In this document: one piece after another, positions 8,004 to 16,969 of the stretch
Position numbering within the stretch: the stretch's first letter is position 1
Layout of the letters: every line of letters starts with the position of its first letter
NCBI RefSeq assembly: GCF_024158025.1
Contig: NZ_JAMZEL010000002.1
Coordinates: 124,001 to 188,000, forward strand
Direction of reading: 5' to 3'
Origin: Runella salmonicolor
Lineage (GTDB): Bacteria; Bacteroidota; Bacteroidia; Cytophagales; Spirosomataceae
DNA: 64,000 bases
Program-made: the position numbers and the translations under genes
The notes under the pieces: model-generated
Seen by the model: only the letters and a program-made list of their open reading frames with translations
Told to the model about the DNA's origin: nothing
Databases searched by the model: none

Positions 8004-9140
8004 TTGAAATTAAGAGATTTATATTCATTTTTTTGGGGTGTTGGATTGGTGTTTACTTCCGTGGGCCCGCTTTTGGGTCAAGAGGGGAAGGGGAGACAGG
8101 GTTTGAATTTTGAAAACGTTCAGGTCGATAAGCAGCAGGTGGTGTATGAACAGCGATTGTACCGCAATCCTTTTATTGGGTTGTACGGAATACAAAAGGT
8201 CGTAAATGATTCGGCCCATCTTTTGACCTACGTTCCGATGATACAAGGCATTCCGGTGGCCCGCTACAAGATGGGGGCATCGTTGGAGGCAAACGCATTG
8301 ACGCAGGCCGAGCGCTCGGCCATGACAAAATGGGGCTTTTTTTCGTTACAGCGCCGAAATTATAAGTTTGATTTTTGGTTACAACCCGTTTTTTGGGCCA
8401 AATTTGGTAATTTTTCCAAACCCGTCAGGAGTAATACGAGTGTTCTTTTACAAAGTCAAGTGTATTTATGGCCGGGCATGGCGCTCAACTGGGGAATTCT
8501 TTTTCCCGTGTCCAACGACTTGGACAACCGCCCGAAAATGATTCGTCCAGCCCCCGTTTTTCTGAATCAGTTTTATGCCAAAGACAATCATTTTGTAAGT
8601 GCGTCGGCGGGGCTTTTTCACAATGACCAATATGGCGTCAACGTTCAGTACCGCCACACGGATTTTAAATCTCCTTGGTCGTACGGGCTAGAAGTAGGGC
8701 TGACGGGGATGTACTACTACCCAAGAGGAGGGCTTTATTACGAAAAAATGGATAAACTCCTGCTGCTGGCCGATGTCGAATACCGTTTCAGCAAATTAGA
8801 TCTTTTGCTGAAGGTTTCGGGAGGCCAGTTTTTGTGGGGAGACAAAGGCGGAAGATTTGATTTTATTCGTCAATATACCAACGTAGAAATCGGGCTTTTT
8901 GTGGTTGCCACTCAAAATGGCGCAACGGCGGGTTTTAACTTTGCCATTCCCATTCCCCCTGGAAAAATAGTGCAGACCTCAAAAATGAGGTTGCGCACCA
9001 CGGAGGAGTTTAGGTGGCAGTACCTCTACGCGGGGGGATATAAAATGGGAGAGCGCTACCAAACGGGGTATCAACTTGATCAGCGTTTGCGACAGTACCA
9101 TCAGAACTACCTGAATCGGCAGTATCAGCAAACGAAATAG
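8004..9140 (+). CDS. YjbH-like outer-membrane barrel protein, C-terminal-type half
   Basis: This frame has no ATG at its N-terminus; TTG 8004 is the only start that preserves the signal peptide (MKLRDLYSFFWG...LLGQ). The 378-residue product is rich in alternating aromatic strands (YGVNVQYRHTDF, YGLEVGLTGMYYYPRGGLYY, LDLLLKVSGGQFLWGD). It ends with VEIGLFVVATQNGATAGFNFAIPIPPGK, which resembles the last strands of YjbH-type barrels where one strand ends in a short FxIPIP segment. Together with the previous gene it would equal one full-length YjbH split in two. Role proposed: outer-membrane step of exopolysaccharide export. Function is inference from resemblance and from the polysaccharide genes on both sides. 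Confidence 0.55.
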   Translation: MKLRDLYSFFWGVGLVFTSVGPLLGQEGKGRQGLNFENVQVDKQQVVYEQRLYRNPFIGLYGIQKVVNDSAHLLTYVPMIQGIPVARYKMGASLEANALTQAERSAMTKWGFFSLQRRNYKFDFWLQPVFWAKFGNFSKPVRSNTSVLLQSQVYLWPGMALNWGILFPVSNDLDNRPKMIRPAPVFLNQFYAKDNHFVSASAGLFHNDQYGVNVQYRHTDFKSPWSYGLEVGLTGMYYYPRGGLYYEKMDKLLLLADVEYRFSKLDLLLKVSGGQFLWGDKGGRFDFIRQYTNVEIGLFVVATQNGATAGFNFAIPIPPGKIVQTSKMRLRTTEEFRWQYLYAGGYKMGERYQTGYQLDQRLRQYHQNYLNRQYQQTK

Positions 9141-9254
9141 GGGTTTATTTGAGGCACAACTCCTCTTTCCATAATGAGTCAAGGGACTTGTTCAGTCCTC
9201 TAACGGAATTTTTGAATTTAATAAACTACTAATAAATAAGTCAATGCGCGAGAG

Positions 9255-9361
9255 GTATGCCTGTCCAGCGTGGGGCGCGCAAGGTTGTGCGTTGAAGCAT
9301 TGGACAGGCGGCCCTTTTCTTTGCTTCGTTTCTTTTGGGCAAGCAAAAGAAATGAAGGGGC
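9255..9361. repeat. Structured intergenic element with two hairpins
   Basis: The gap 9141-9489 contains no convincing gene. It holds two adjacent inverted repeats. The first pairs GCCTGTCCA (9259-9267) with TGGACAGGC (9301-9309) and encloses a smaller stem CGCGCAA/TTGTGCG. The second pairs CTTCGTTTCTTTTG (9324-9337) with CAAAAGAAATGAAG (9344-9357) around the loop GGCAAG, with one G-T pair. Such compact palindromic units are typical of dispersed intergenic repeats. A minus-strand ORF of 97 residues across it is a shadow of the repeat. Confidence 0.55.
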
Positions 9362-9489
9362 TCACCAAACTAAATTTATCAATAGAACTAATTTGAATCG
9401 GGGCACAGAGGTGGTCAATTTTATAACATACTCTAACTTTATTTAGGATTTTACCCATTCGTAAAAATAGTCCAACAAAACTCAACGAT

Positions 9490-10197
9490 ATGAAGAAGGC
9501 GGTATGGCTTATTTATTTCGTCGCGCTGGGGCGAGCTTTCGCCACGGGCAACCCAGGAGACTCGGCGGTGCGATGGTGGCCAAGTGCGGTAGGCATTCAG
9601 GCAGGAACGACGGGCGTAGGCGTGCAATGGGCTTGGAAGCTGCGCTCACAACCCAGACTGGTGTTGCGGGTGGGAGCTACTTACTTAGCTTACAAAAAAA
9701 AGATTCAAATTGATTTAGGCGATAGTTCCCTGATTGAGTTTCGCCCCGACTTTGTCATCGGCGTTGTACATAGTTCGGTTAAATGGCACCCTTTCCCACG
9801 GAGTGCTTTTTTTTTGACGGGAGGGTTGGGTTATACGTGGCGGCCTGATATTCAACTGGAACTCAGTGCCCTGTCGCCCATCGAACTGGGGGGAATCCAG
9901 ATGAAACCCGATGAATTTGGAACCATAGGATTAGGCATAAAATGGTCGCCCGTGGTAGGTTATGCAGGGTTTGGGTTTGGGCGCTCTATTCCCAAACGAC
10001 GCTGGGGCGTAGGAGTCGAACTCGGGTGTTATTACCTCGGAGCCCCAAAAATTAACATGGAATTTGATGGTTTTCTGGAAACGACCACGTTGGAGGAGCA
10101 GATTCCGCTGATTGAACGCAACATGCGTGGGTATCGGTTTTTACCCAATCTTCAGTTGGTGATTACGTACGCATTGGTCAAAAAATCGTTACGCTGA
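9490..10197 (+). CDS. Outer-membrane beta-barrel protein, unassigned
   Basis: The 235-residue product has a short signal peptide (MKKAVWLIYFVALGRAFA) followed by amphipathic strands with Gly and aromatic residues (LRVGATYLAYKKKIQ, FFLTGGLGYTWRPDIQLE, GIKWSPVVGYAGFGFGRS, FLPNLQLVITYALV), the pattern of a small barrel of about eight to ten strands. Its stop overlaps the start of the next gene (TGATG at 10195-10199), indicating translational coupling with the large repeat lipoprotein. No known family is recognised. It may anchor, assemble or export its partner, but that is inference from the coupling. Confidence 0.7.
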   Translation: MKKAVWLIYFVALGRAFATGNPGDSAVRWWPSAVGIQAGTTGVGVQWAWKLRSQPRLVLRVGATYLAYKKKIQIDLGDSSLIEFRPDFVIGVVHSSVKWHPFPRSAFFLTGGLGYTWRPDIQLELSALSPIELGGIQMKPDEFGTIGLGIKWSPVVGYAGFGFGRSIPKRRWGVGVELGCYYLGAPKINMEFDGFLETTTLEEQIPLIERNMRGYRFLPNLQLVITYALVKKSLR

Positions 10198-12962
10198 TGA
10201 AACGAATCTTACTTTTTATAGGGCTGTTGCTGGGAGTGGTGAGTGCCTGTAAAAACCCTTTGGATGGCTTAGAGCTGCGTTTTAAGAAGCCGTATCCCGT
10301 AGCTTTGGATGTTCAATATTACACCGTTGAAGGCAAGGCTCCCCCCGAAAACATGGAAGTGATTTTGGCGGGGCCTGATGCTAATCGACTGATTACCACG
10401 GTCAACACCAAGAAATTTAGAATTTCATCCGACGGCGCGTTGTTTTTGTCCATTGACTCACTGGGGCCGAGACCTACCGCCCAAAATCCTCTGAGGTTTA
10501 CGGTAGTAGCCAAAGTGCCGGGTTTTGTGGATGCCGTTTTACCCGTTGAAATGGGCAACGAAAACCAACGCTCGGTGGCGTTGATTTTGCAACCTACGGG
10601 TACGACGTCGGCCGTGAAGGTGGCCCAAAGTACGGCCAGCAGGTCGGGGAGCGTTGACCGGGATTGGAGCGTAGAAACCCCGACGCCCATTATTGCCAAT
10701 CAGTCGGTGGCGCAGGCAAGCATCGCAAAAGGCACGCAGCTCAAAGATGTAGCGGCCAAGGAGGTAGGAGGGACGTTGACGGCGCGTTTTCAGGCGGTGG
10801 ACATCAATAAGTCCAATAATACCTTTTTAATCAATCCCATTGTTAATCAGACAATTACGAAACCTATTTTACGGGGAGGAACTGCGGAAGGCACAAATCA
10901 GCAGTTGACGCAGGTGGTGGGGGCATTTTTATTGCAGATTCACAACGAACAGTACCAACTGGTAAAAACGGCTTCGCAGCCCATTCGGGTTCGGTTCAGT
11001 GTGTCGCCCCAGCTATACCATCCTTTGGAGCGTCGGGTGATTCAGGCGGGCGACGAGATTCCCCTGTTTAGTTATGATGCCGCGACCGAAAAATGGCAGA
11101 CCGAAACCCCCGGAAAAGTGCAAAAGGCCAGCAACGGCGACTTGGAATACGTGGCGGAGCTGTCGCATTTGTCGCTGTGGGTGGCAGGGTTTACCAAGCA
11201 AAAATGTGACACTGGGCCAAGTTTTAAAATCAAAAGCAGCCTACCCACGACCAACCTCCAGTACCAATGTGAGGTGGTCAACGAAGCCACGGGAGCGCGC
11301 TTACAGGTGTTTAAATCAACCGTCAATAATGGCGAGATCATAAAAATCAATGGGTTAGAAAGTGATCAGTTTGTGCGATTGCGCATCACGGATGCGTTGG
11401 GAACGGCAGTGGTCAATTCTCAATTGGTCAACGGATGCAGTGGCGAAGTGCAGGAAATGGATCTTTCGTCGTTTAAAAAACAGATTCAAAAATGTCCCAA
11501 TGGGCCAGGTTTTAAAATCAAAAGCCCGCTGCCCAACAGCGATTATCGGTATAGTTTTGTGGTCATCAACGCCGAAACGAATGCCCAATTGCAGAGTTTT
11601 CAGACCACTGCCAACAACAACGAGGTGGTCAGACTCAGCGGGCTAGACAGTGACCAGAAGGTACGTTTGAGAATCACAGACATTGTAAGCTCGGCCGTGG
11701 TGACCTCCGAACCAGTGGATGCCTGCGCCAGCAATGCGGAGTTGGTAGTAGACATCAGCTCCTTCAAAGTGCCGCCGCAACGCTGCGCCAACTCTCCCGT
11801 TTTTCGGATTTCGAGCTCGTTACCCAACAGCGACCGGAGTTATACTTTTGAAGTAATCAAGGCCGATACCAAAGCGCGGCTTCAAGTTTTTCAGTCGTCG
11901 GCCAACAACGGCGATGTGATTCGACTCGGTGGGTTTTACGAAAATACGGGAATGATTCAGTTGCGGGTTTTTGACTTTCTCAGTTCTGCGCAGGTCGTGT
12001 CCAATCCGTTGGATGCCTGCACCAACGTAACGACCCCGTTGGTGTTGGAAAATTTTAAAGTTCCCCCGCCAAAATGTACTTCTCCGTTGGGCTTTAGGGT
12101 AAAAAGCAATCTGCCCAACAGTGGAGCAACGTACCAGTGTCAGGTTATCAATGCCGCCACCAATGGCGTAATGCAGACTTTTGCCACGACGGTAAATAAC
12201 GGTGAAATCATCAGAATCAATGGTTTGTACAGTGAGCAAACCGTTCGACTCAAAATTATGGACAATCAAAGCGGAGCCGTGGCGCTGTCGGCTGCCGTGG
12301 GTGGCTGCACGGCGACCGTTCAGGAGATTGATGTGACATCGTTCAAAAAACCAATTTTGAAGTGTGCTAATCCTTTGGTCTTCAGTGTAAAAAGCACTTT
12401 GCCTACCAGCGATAGGGCGTACAATTGTGAAGTGATTAATGACGTAACGAAGGCAAAAATCCAGTCTTTCCAGTCGACTTTGAACAATGGAAATCTGATA
12501 AAAATAAGCGGATTGGACGCCGACCAAAAAGTTCGCCTGCGGATTTATGATTCGCAAAGTTCGGCCATTGCGCTTTCGGCGGCCGTAGATGCTTGTGCTA
12601 CTGGAAATCAGGCGATTGACGTGACATCGTTTAAAATACCGCCGAACATCAAACCCGGAGAGGTTCGGATTACGCTCCAGTTTCCTTGCAAAGCCCTTGA
12701 TGAAGATAAATTGCCCACGCGGGAGTTGTTTGGGCGGTTTAGGGAAACGGGCACACTGCAATGGAAGAACCTTCCGAGCATGAAATATATCTCAGGTCAG
12801 ACGGCCTTTAGTATCGTTACGGATTTGCTGGAAGTAGGAAAAACTTACGATTTTCAGGTGGGGCCAGCGCCCGGCTATTTCTCATTCAGCGAGTCAGCTT
12901 ACAAGCTTCGAAAAGCGGATTGGGTGATTGAGATTGAAACGACTGAATATTGTAAATTATAA
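10197..12962 (+). CDS. Large surface lipoprotein with five tandem ~96-residue repeats
   Basis: The 921-residue product has a lipobox VSAC with Cys18. Residues 19-330 form an N-terminal region that includes a segment with FQAVDINKSNNTF and strand-rich stretches. From about residue 335 there are five copies of a repeat of 96-97 residues. Each begins K/R-C-x-x-x-x-x-F-x-[IV]-x-S-x-LP and contains YxxxVINAxTxAxLQxFxxTxNNGExIxIxGL, then VRLRIxDxxSxAVxxS and a second Cys. First cysteines lie at residues 337, 433, 530, 627 and 723. The last ~100 residues (VRITLQFPCKALDEDKLP onward) look like a fibronectin-III-type domain. Each repeat probably folds as a beta-sandwich with a disulfide. It overlaps the upstream barrel gene by one base. 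Function unknown: adhesin, matrix or surface-layer component are candidates. Confidence 0.75.
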   Translation: MKRILLFIGLLLGVVSACKNPLDGLELRFKKPYPVALDVQYYTVEGKAPPENMEVILAGPDANRLITTVNTKKFRISSDGALFLSIDSLGPRPTAQNPLRFTVVAKVPGFVDAVLPVEMGNENQRSVALILQPTGTTSAVKVAQSTASRSGSVDRDWSVETPTPIIANQSVAQASIAKGTQLKDVAAKEVGGTLTARFQAVDINKSNNTFLINPIVNQTITKPILRGGTAEGTNQQLTQVVGAFLLQIHNEQYQLVKTASQPIRVRFSVSPQLYHPLERRVIQAGDEIPLFSYDAATEKWQTETPGKVQKASNGDLEYVAELSHLSLWVAGFTKQKCDTGPSFKIKSSLPTTNLQYQCEVVNEATGARLQVFKSTVNNGEIIKINGLESDQFVRLRITDALGTAVVNSQLVNGCSGEVQEMDLSSFKKQIQKCPNGPGFKIKSPLPNSDYRYSFVVINAETNAQLQSFQTTANNNEVVRLSGLDSDQKVRLRITDIVSSAVVTSEPVDACASNAELVVDISSFKVPPQRCANSPVFRISSSLPNSDRSYTFEVIKADTKARLQVFQSSANNGDVIRLGGFYENTGMIQLRVFDFLSSAQVVSNPLDACTNVTTPLVLENFKVPPPKCTSPLGFRVKSNLPNSGATYQCQVINAATNGVMQTFATTVNNGEIIRINGLYSEQTVRLKIMDNQSGAVALSAAVGGCTATVQEIDVTSFKKPILKCANPLVFSVKSTLPTSDRAYNCEVINDVTKAKIQSFQSTLNNGNLIKISGLDADQKVRLRIYDSQSSAIALSAAVDACATGNQAIDVTSFKIPPNIKPGEVRITLQFPCKALDEDKLPTRELFGRFRETGTLQWKNLPSMKYISGQTAFSIVTDLLEVGKTYDFQVGPAPGYFSFSESAYKLRKADWVIEIETTEYCKL
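11205..12640 (+). repeat. Five coding tandem repeats of 288-291 bp
   Basis: Repeat units inside the lipoprotein gene start near 11205, 11493, 11784, 12075 and 12363. Unit lengths are 288, 291, 291 and 288 bases, all multiples of three. The copies are diverged at DNA level, so recent slippage is unlikely. Confidence 0.8.
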
Positions 12963-13530
12963 ATATTGAACCGCGTTGATGTATCTACGGAATGGTACAT
13001 TTAAGCCCAGAAAATGGGCGTAAATTGGATGAAGGTTCCGATATTAATAAACATGCTTTAAGGGATATTAGGTCGCAGTGAATGTAAAGTTGTAATTCTT
13101 ATTGGTATACTTTAATTTCATTATTTACTATTCAAAAACTGTATTTCTGAGATTTAAACAGATTTTATGCGTTGATTATGTATTAAAAATGCGTAGTTTT
13201 TTAGGATATTTATTTATAAAATAAACAAATAAATTTTGTAATATTTTTAGATTTTACTTAAAGTAAGATGGCCCATGCTCACTTTTATCCGTTTTAGAAA
13301 TTCAAGAAATAGAATATTAATTGATAAGTTTTTTTAAAAAAGATAAAATTGTATGGTTTATTTTACGGAATTCTTCTATATTTGGTATACCAATAAGAGA
13401 TGACAAAAATCATATATATTGTAAGGTAGTTTTATAATTTTACCGATATTAATATTTATTATTTTGGCATTTTGATAAAGGTATATTACTAGTGCTTTGG
13501 TCGAGTATCAACCATTGAAAATTCAACGTT
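12963..13530. other. 568-bp AT-rich intergenic region without a gene
   Basis: No reading frame worth keeping was found on either strand. The region is very AT-rich and ends at the start of the sugar-transferase gene. A -7-like TATATTTG is present at 13377-13384, but no -33 element sits at the proper distance. The string TTGGTATAC occurs at about 13102-13110 and again at 13382-13390. Regulatory content is possible but not demonstrated. Confidence 0.5.
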
Positions 13531-14952
13531 ATGTCTCAACACTCGTTACTACCGTCTACGATTACTTATCAAATTAATCGACGGAAAAATCACCCACGCT
13601 TTGTGGCTGATGTTATGCTGGTTATGCTGTCTTACATGCTGGCCGCCAATTTTACCAACCGTACCTTACAACAGGTAGATGTTTTAATTATTTCCGGAAT
13701 GGGAATGGGTTGGTACTTCTCTTCCAAACTCACAGATCTGTACAATGAATTTCGAACGGTGACCTTCATTGATGAGATTCTGGCATTATTGCCCAATTTG
13801 CTTACCCAATTTATCGTTTTGGTGGTCTCGCTTTTCTTCTTGAAAGACTACGATTACACCCGCAGTTTTACCCTTGCGTATGTGGCGGTTTTGGGGGCAA
13901 ATGTGGTACTCAAAATGTACAGTACCCGAAAGATAGTTCGCTTCTGGAACCTAAAGGGCGTAAACCAGCGGAACCTAGTAATCGTAGGGGAAATGAATCA
14001 AGTCGATGGTTTTCGCGATTTGGTGCAACGAAATCCGCAGTTTGGGTACACCATTTTGGGAGCATGGGGCTACAAAGAAGCGGGCCGGAGAACGCCACCG
14101 CTCATCGAAACCATTGATTTTCTGAACGAAACTGCCCTCGGCAAAGTGATTGATGAATTGGTGATTGCGCCGAGTCAATTCGAAGAAAGTTACGTAAAAG
14201 GCATCATCAGCTGGGCAGACAAAAAAGGAATTTTGGTGCGTTTTACACCTGGCTTTTTTCAGTTCAGCGCGTCTCGTTATTCACTGGAGTTGTTTGGTAA
14301 TTATCCGTTGATTACCGTACGCAGTACCCCGCTCGAAATGGATTCGTGGTGGATGCTCAAGCGGGCGTTTGACGTGCTTTTCAGTGCGGTATTTTTGGTG
14401 CTGGTCGCTTCTTGGTTATTTCCCTTGATTGCGCTGGCCATCCGTTGGGATTCGCGAGGACCAGTATTTTTTGTCCAGGACCGCTGGGGACAACGCGGAC
14501 GTAACATTGGGGTTTGGAAGTTCAGAACCATGTACCACAACGCATCAACGGTGAGGGCAGATGGCGGATTTAACCAAACGACCCAAGATGACCCCCGCAT
14601 CACAAAAGTTGGGCGGTTTTTACGGAAGACCAACCTCGACGAACTTCCGCAATTTATTAATGTGCTGCTGGGAAGTATGTCGGTGGTGGGCCCGCGTCCA
14701 CACGCGGTAAAGCATAGCTTAGAAACGCTCCCAAAAATTGACAATTACATGATTCGTCACCGCCTCAAGCCGGGCATTACGGGATGGGCGCAGGTGAATG
14801 GTTTTCGGGGCGAAACGCAGGAAATTGGCCTGATGCGCAAACGCGTCGATTATGATATTTGGTACATTGAAAACTGGAGCTTAGTGCTTGATTTTCAGAT
14901 TGTACTCCGTACTGCTTACAACATGGTGAAGGGAGACCCCAAGGCATTTTAA
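13531..14952 (+). CDS. Undecaprenyl-phosphate sugar phosphotransferase (exopolysaccharide initiating enzyme, WcaJ-like)
   Basis: The 473-residue protein has four predicted membrane helices in the first ~120 residues and a CoA_binding_3-like cytoplasmic domain with NLVIVGEMNQVDGFRDLV around residue 150. A fifth helix precedes the bacterial sugar-transferase domain (PF02397) from about residue 275: KRAFDVLFSAVFL, DRWGQRGRNIGVWKFRTM, FLRKTNLDELPQFINVL and GSMSVVGPRPH. These are the catalytic signatures of enzymes that move hexose-1-phosphate from UDP-sugar to undecaprenyl phosphate, the first step of exopolysaccharide synthesis. Length fits the family. It stands alone between a long AT-rich gap and a strong terminator but serves the same pathway as the cluster at the window start. 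Confidence 0.93.
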   Translation: MSQHSLLPSTITYQINRRKNHPRFVADVMLVMLSYMLAANFTNRTLQQVDVLIISGMGMGWYFSSKLTDLYNEFRTVTFIDEILALLPNLLTQFIVLVVSLFFLKDYDYTRSFTLAYVAVLGANVVLKMYSTRKIVRFWNLKGVNQRNLVIVGEMNQVDGFRDLVQRNPQFGYTILGAWGYKEAGRRTPPLIETIDFLNETALGKVIDELVIAPSQFEESYVKGIISWADKKGILVRFTPGFFQFSASRYSLELFGNYPLITVRSTPLEMDSWWMLKRAFDVLFSAVFLVLVASWLFPLIALAIRWDSRGPVFFVQDRWGQRGRNIGVWKFRTMYHNASTVRADGGFNQTTQDDPRITKVGRFLRKTNLDELPQFINVLLGSMSVVGPRPHAVKHSLETLPKIDNYMIRHRLKPGITGWAQVNGFRGETQEIGLMRKRVDYDIWYIENWSLVLDFQIVLRTAYNMVKGDPKAF

Positions 14953-15004
14953 CGGGCTCATTTCACCGCAACCCTCCTCTTTGACAATGAGTGGAAGTGA
15001 AACA

Positions 15005-15036
15005 AAAACCCTTTTCCGACGGAAAAGGGTTTTTTT
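15005..15036 (+). terminator. Rho-independent terminator
   Basis: AAAACCCTTTTCC (15005-15017) pairs perfectly with GGAAAAGGGTTTT (15021-15033) around a 3-base loop, followed by further T residues. It lies 53 bases after the sugar-transferase stop codon. Confidence 0.9.
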
Positions 15037-15109
15037 ATGGGCCGTTTAGCGTTGTCTTTGGGGATTTCTTGCTTATTTTTATGAAATGATCCACAATCCT
15101 GATTGCTGA

Positions 15110-16795
15110 ATGGCCTTTTTATTCTTTTTTCAGACTTTTTTTTCATCCCTAACGCTGCTTGATGGGCTGATTATTGCCGCTTTGATTGCGCTAACAGCCG
15201 TGCAAATAGGAGCCCTTTTGAGGTCAAACTCGTTGTCAAAAAAAAGAAAGCAAATCCGTTTGGGGCTCAACGTTTTGATGGGAATTGTACTTTTAATTTA
15301 TGTTATTCAACCGCATTGGACAACCTCTGCCGATACCAGCCGCGTATTGCTCGTCAGCGAAAATATACCCTTAGAGGCGGTAAAAAAAGCCCAAGATAGC
15401 CTGAAAATTACCGAAACTTTTTCCTTAGAGGACTTTGAGCGCCGCACGTCAGAAACGGCTGATTTTGTGGCGCAATTGGGGACGGTTTATGTGCTGGGGC
15501 AGGATGCTCGCCCGCACACGCTCGCCCGCCTGAGCCAGCACGAGATTCATTGGATTCCGTGGTTTAAAAATAACGAATTAGCGTCGATTCAGTGGAAGGC
15601 CATGCTCCGAAAAGGAGAATTGCAGGAAGTTTCGGGAGCCATCGCCTTGGATGCACCTAAGGTGCTCAAAATCAACTATGCCAATCAGGTACTGGACAGT
15701 TTGTTGTTGCGCAAGGGAAGCCAAACTTTTCGTCTTACGTTTCCTTCTTTTGCCATTGGACGAACCGAAACCACCTTGCTGTTAGACAATCAACCTTTAC
15801 AGAAAGTGGCTTTTTATTCCCGAAAACCGCAGCCTATTTCGGCCTATTTTGTTTTGCAAAGCCCTGATTTTGAGAGTAAAGCCGTGGCGGAGTGGTTGGG
15901 AAAAAAGGGTAGTAGGGTAGAAATGGTAACGGCCGTAGCTAAGAATACTCAAATGAGTGTATCTATGAATCAGGTAAAAAATAAAAAAGATTTTGTGCCC
16001 GATATTGTCTTTACCGACCCCGAAAATGCGGGCCATCCGTTGGTGAAAAAGGCCGCTTCGGATGGGAAAAGTGTTTTGTTTTACAACATAACGAATCCTG
16101 AGCAAGCTGCAAAAAAGGTGAATGCCGCGCTGGGAACAAAATGGAATCTAAAGAAGAGCTCCAATGATGAAAGTGTTTTGGTAGGAAACGGACTCACGGC
16201 CTTGCCGTACCGATTGGCAGAAAATCCAAACCAAAAAAATATTTTGGGCTATCCCGTCGCCGTGCAAAAAACGGGTGGAATGGTGGGTCTTAGTTTATTA
16301 AACGAAACTTTTTCGTTGAAATTAAGCGGCGATAGCTTGGCTTATGATAAAATTTGGTCGGGTATTTTGCAGGCGTTGGTGCCCGCGCAAGAAGGGAATA
16401 TTGTAGTGACTGCCCCGCTTTGGAAAGACACGCGTGCTAGCTTGGTTTTGAATAAATTTTCGCAACCTCTCCCGACCGTTTCGGTGGCTGAAGATACGGT
16501 TTCACTCCAACGTTCTGCCCTCAACTCGCTTAGTTATGGTACGGACTATACCTTCAGAAAATCGGGTTGGCAGCCCTTTCAGGATTCGTTGGAAGTGTAC
16601 GTAGAGGAAAATGAAACTACAGTATCAAATGCGGCCCGAATGGCGGAGAGCGTGCAAGCGCACAAGAGCAATCAGTCGAAATATTCGACAGGAACGACGC
16701 AACAGATGACCGCCAAATTGCCAGATTGGGCGTGGTTTGGGCTTTTTTTGCTTTGCCTAACTGCCCTTTGGGTCGAACCTAAATTAAGGTATTAA
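15110..16795 (+). CDS. Conserved-looking membrane protein of unknown function (BatA-region-like topology)
   Basis: The 561-residue protein has two N-terminal membrane helices (about residues 15-36 and 50-66), a large soluble domain of about 470 residues and a single C-terminal helix (LPDWAWFGLFLLCLTALW, about 536-553) followed by a few basic residues. The soluble part begins SRVLLVSENIPLEAVKKAQ, alpha/beta in character, and resembles the glutamine-amidotransferase-like or von Willebrand-like folds of aerotolerance (BatA/BatB-region) membrane proteins, but no catalytic motif is visible. It has its own transcription unit, preceded by the terminator at 15005-15036 and facing the B12 unit. The assignment stays at topology level. 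Confidence 0.6.
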   Translation: MAFLFFFQTFFSSLTLLDGLIIAALIALTAVQIGALLRSNSLSKKRKQIRLGLNVLMGIVLLIYVIQPHWTTSADTSRVLLVSENIPLEAVKKAQDSLKITETFSLEDFERRTSETADFVAQLGTVYVLGQDARPHTLARLSQHEIHWIPWFKNNELASIQWKAMLRKGELQEVSGAIALDAPKVLKINYANQVLDSLLLRKGSQTFRLTFPSFAIGRTETTLLLDNQPLQKVAFYSRKPQPISAYFVLQSPDFESKAVAEWLGKKGSRVEMVTAVAKNTQMSVSMNQVKNKKDFVPDIVFTDPENAGHPLVKKAASDGKSVLFYNITNPEQAAKKVNAALGTKWNLKKSSNDESVLVGNGLTALPYRLAENPNQKNILGYPVAVQKTGGMVGLSLLNETFSLKLSGDSLAYDKIWSGILQALVPAQEGNIVVTAPLWKDTRASLVLNKFSQPLPTVSVAEDTVSLQRSALNSLSYGTDYTFRKSGWQPFQDSLEVYVEENETTVSNAARMAESVQAHKSNQSKYSTGTTQQMTAKLPDWAWFGLFLLCLTALWVEPKLRY

Positions 16796-16823
16796 TTTAT
16801 CCGTCAGTTGTATCTACCCGTCT

Positions 16824-16856
16824 ACCCGTCAGTCGGTTTTGAACCGACCGACGGGT
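16824..16856. repeat. Palindromic intergenic repeat, copy 1
   Basis: ACCCGTCAGTCGGTT (16824-16838) and AACCGACCGACGGGT (16842-16856) are inverted copies with one mismatch around a 3-base loop. The same core (CCCGTC-N-G-N-CGGTT with its inverse) occurs at 16970-17001 and 44500-44540. Confidence 0.75.
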
Positions 16857-16899
16857 AATGACTACACTATTGGCAAGAAGTTATTATTCAACTTTAAGC

Positions 16900-16930
16900 A
16901 AAAAAAGGCAGACCCACACGGCCTGCCCTT
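16900..16930 (-). terminator. Probable terminator of the B12-uptake transcript
   Basis: Read on the minus strand, AAGGGCAG pairs with CTGCCTT (one bulged C) and is followed by a run of seven T. It lies about 80 bases downstream of the BtuG-like gene's stop. Confidence 0.5.
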
Positions 16931-16969
16931 CGGACTTAAAATATCATGGCTGTTAATGGGTATTGACTT

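Noticed and set aside
9192..9485. Minus-strand ORF of 97 residues in the 9141-9489 gap
   Set aside because: It simply translates the two-hairpin repeat element; no family feature or promoter.
11820..12761. Minus-strand ORF of 313 residues opposite the repeat lipoprotein
   Set aside because: Its length is explained by the repeated coding strand; it shows no domain and no plausible start region.
10197..12962. Five repeats as a CRISPR-like or satellite array
   Set aside because: The unit of about 290 bases keeps reading frame and encodes a protein domain with conserved Cys positions.
13102..13390. Two copies of TTGGTATAC as an operator pair
   Set aside because: The copies are 280 bases apart in a very AT-rich region and no promoter is well placed; left as a remark only.
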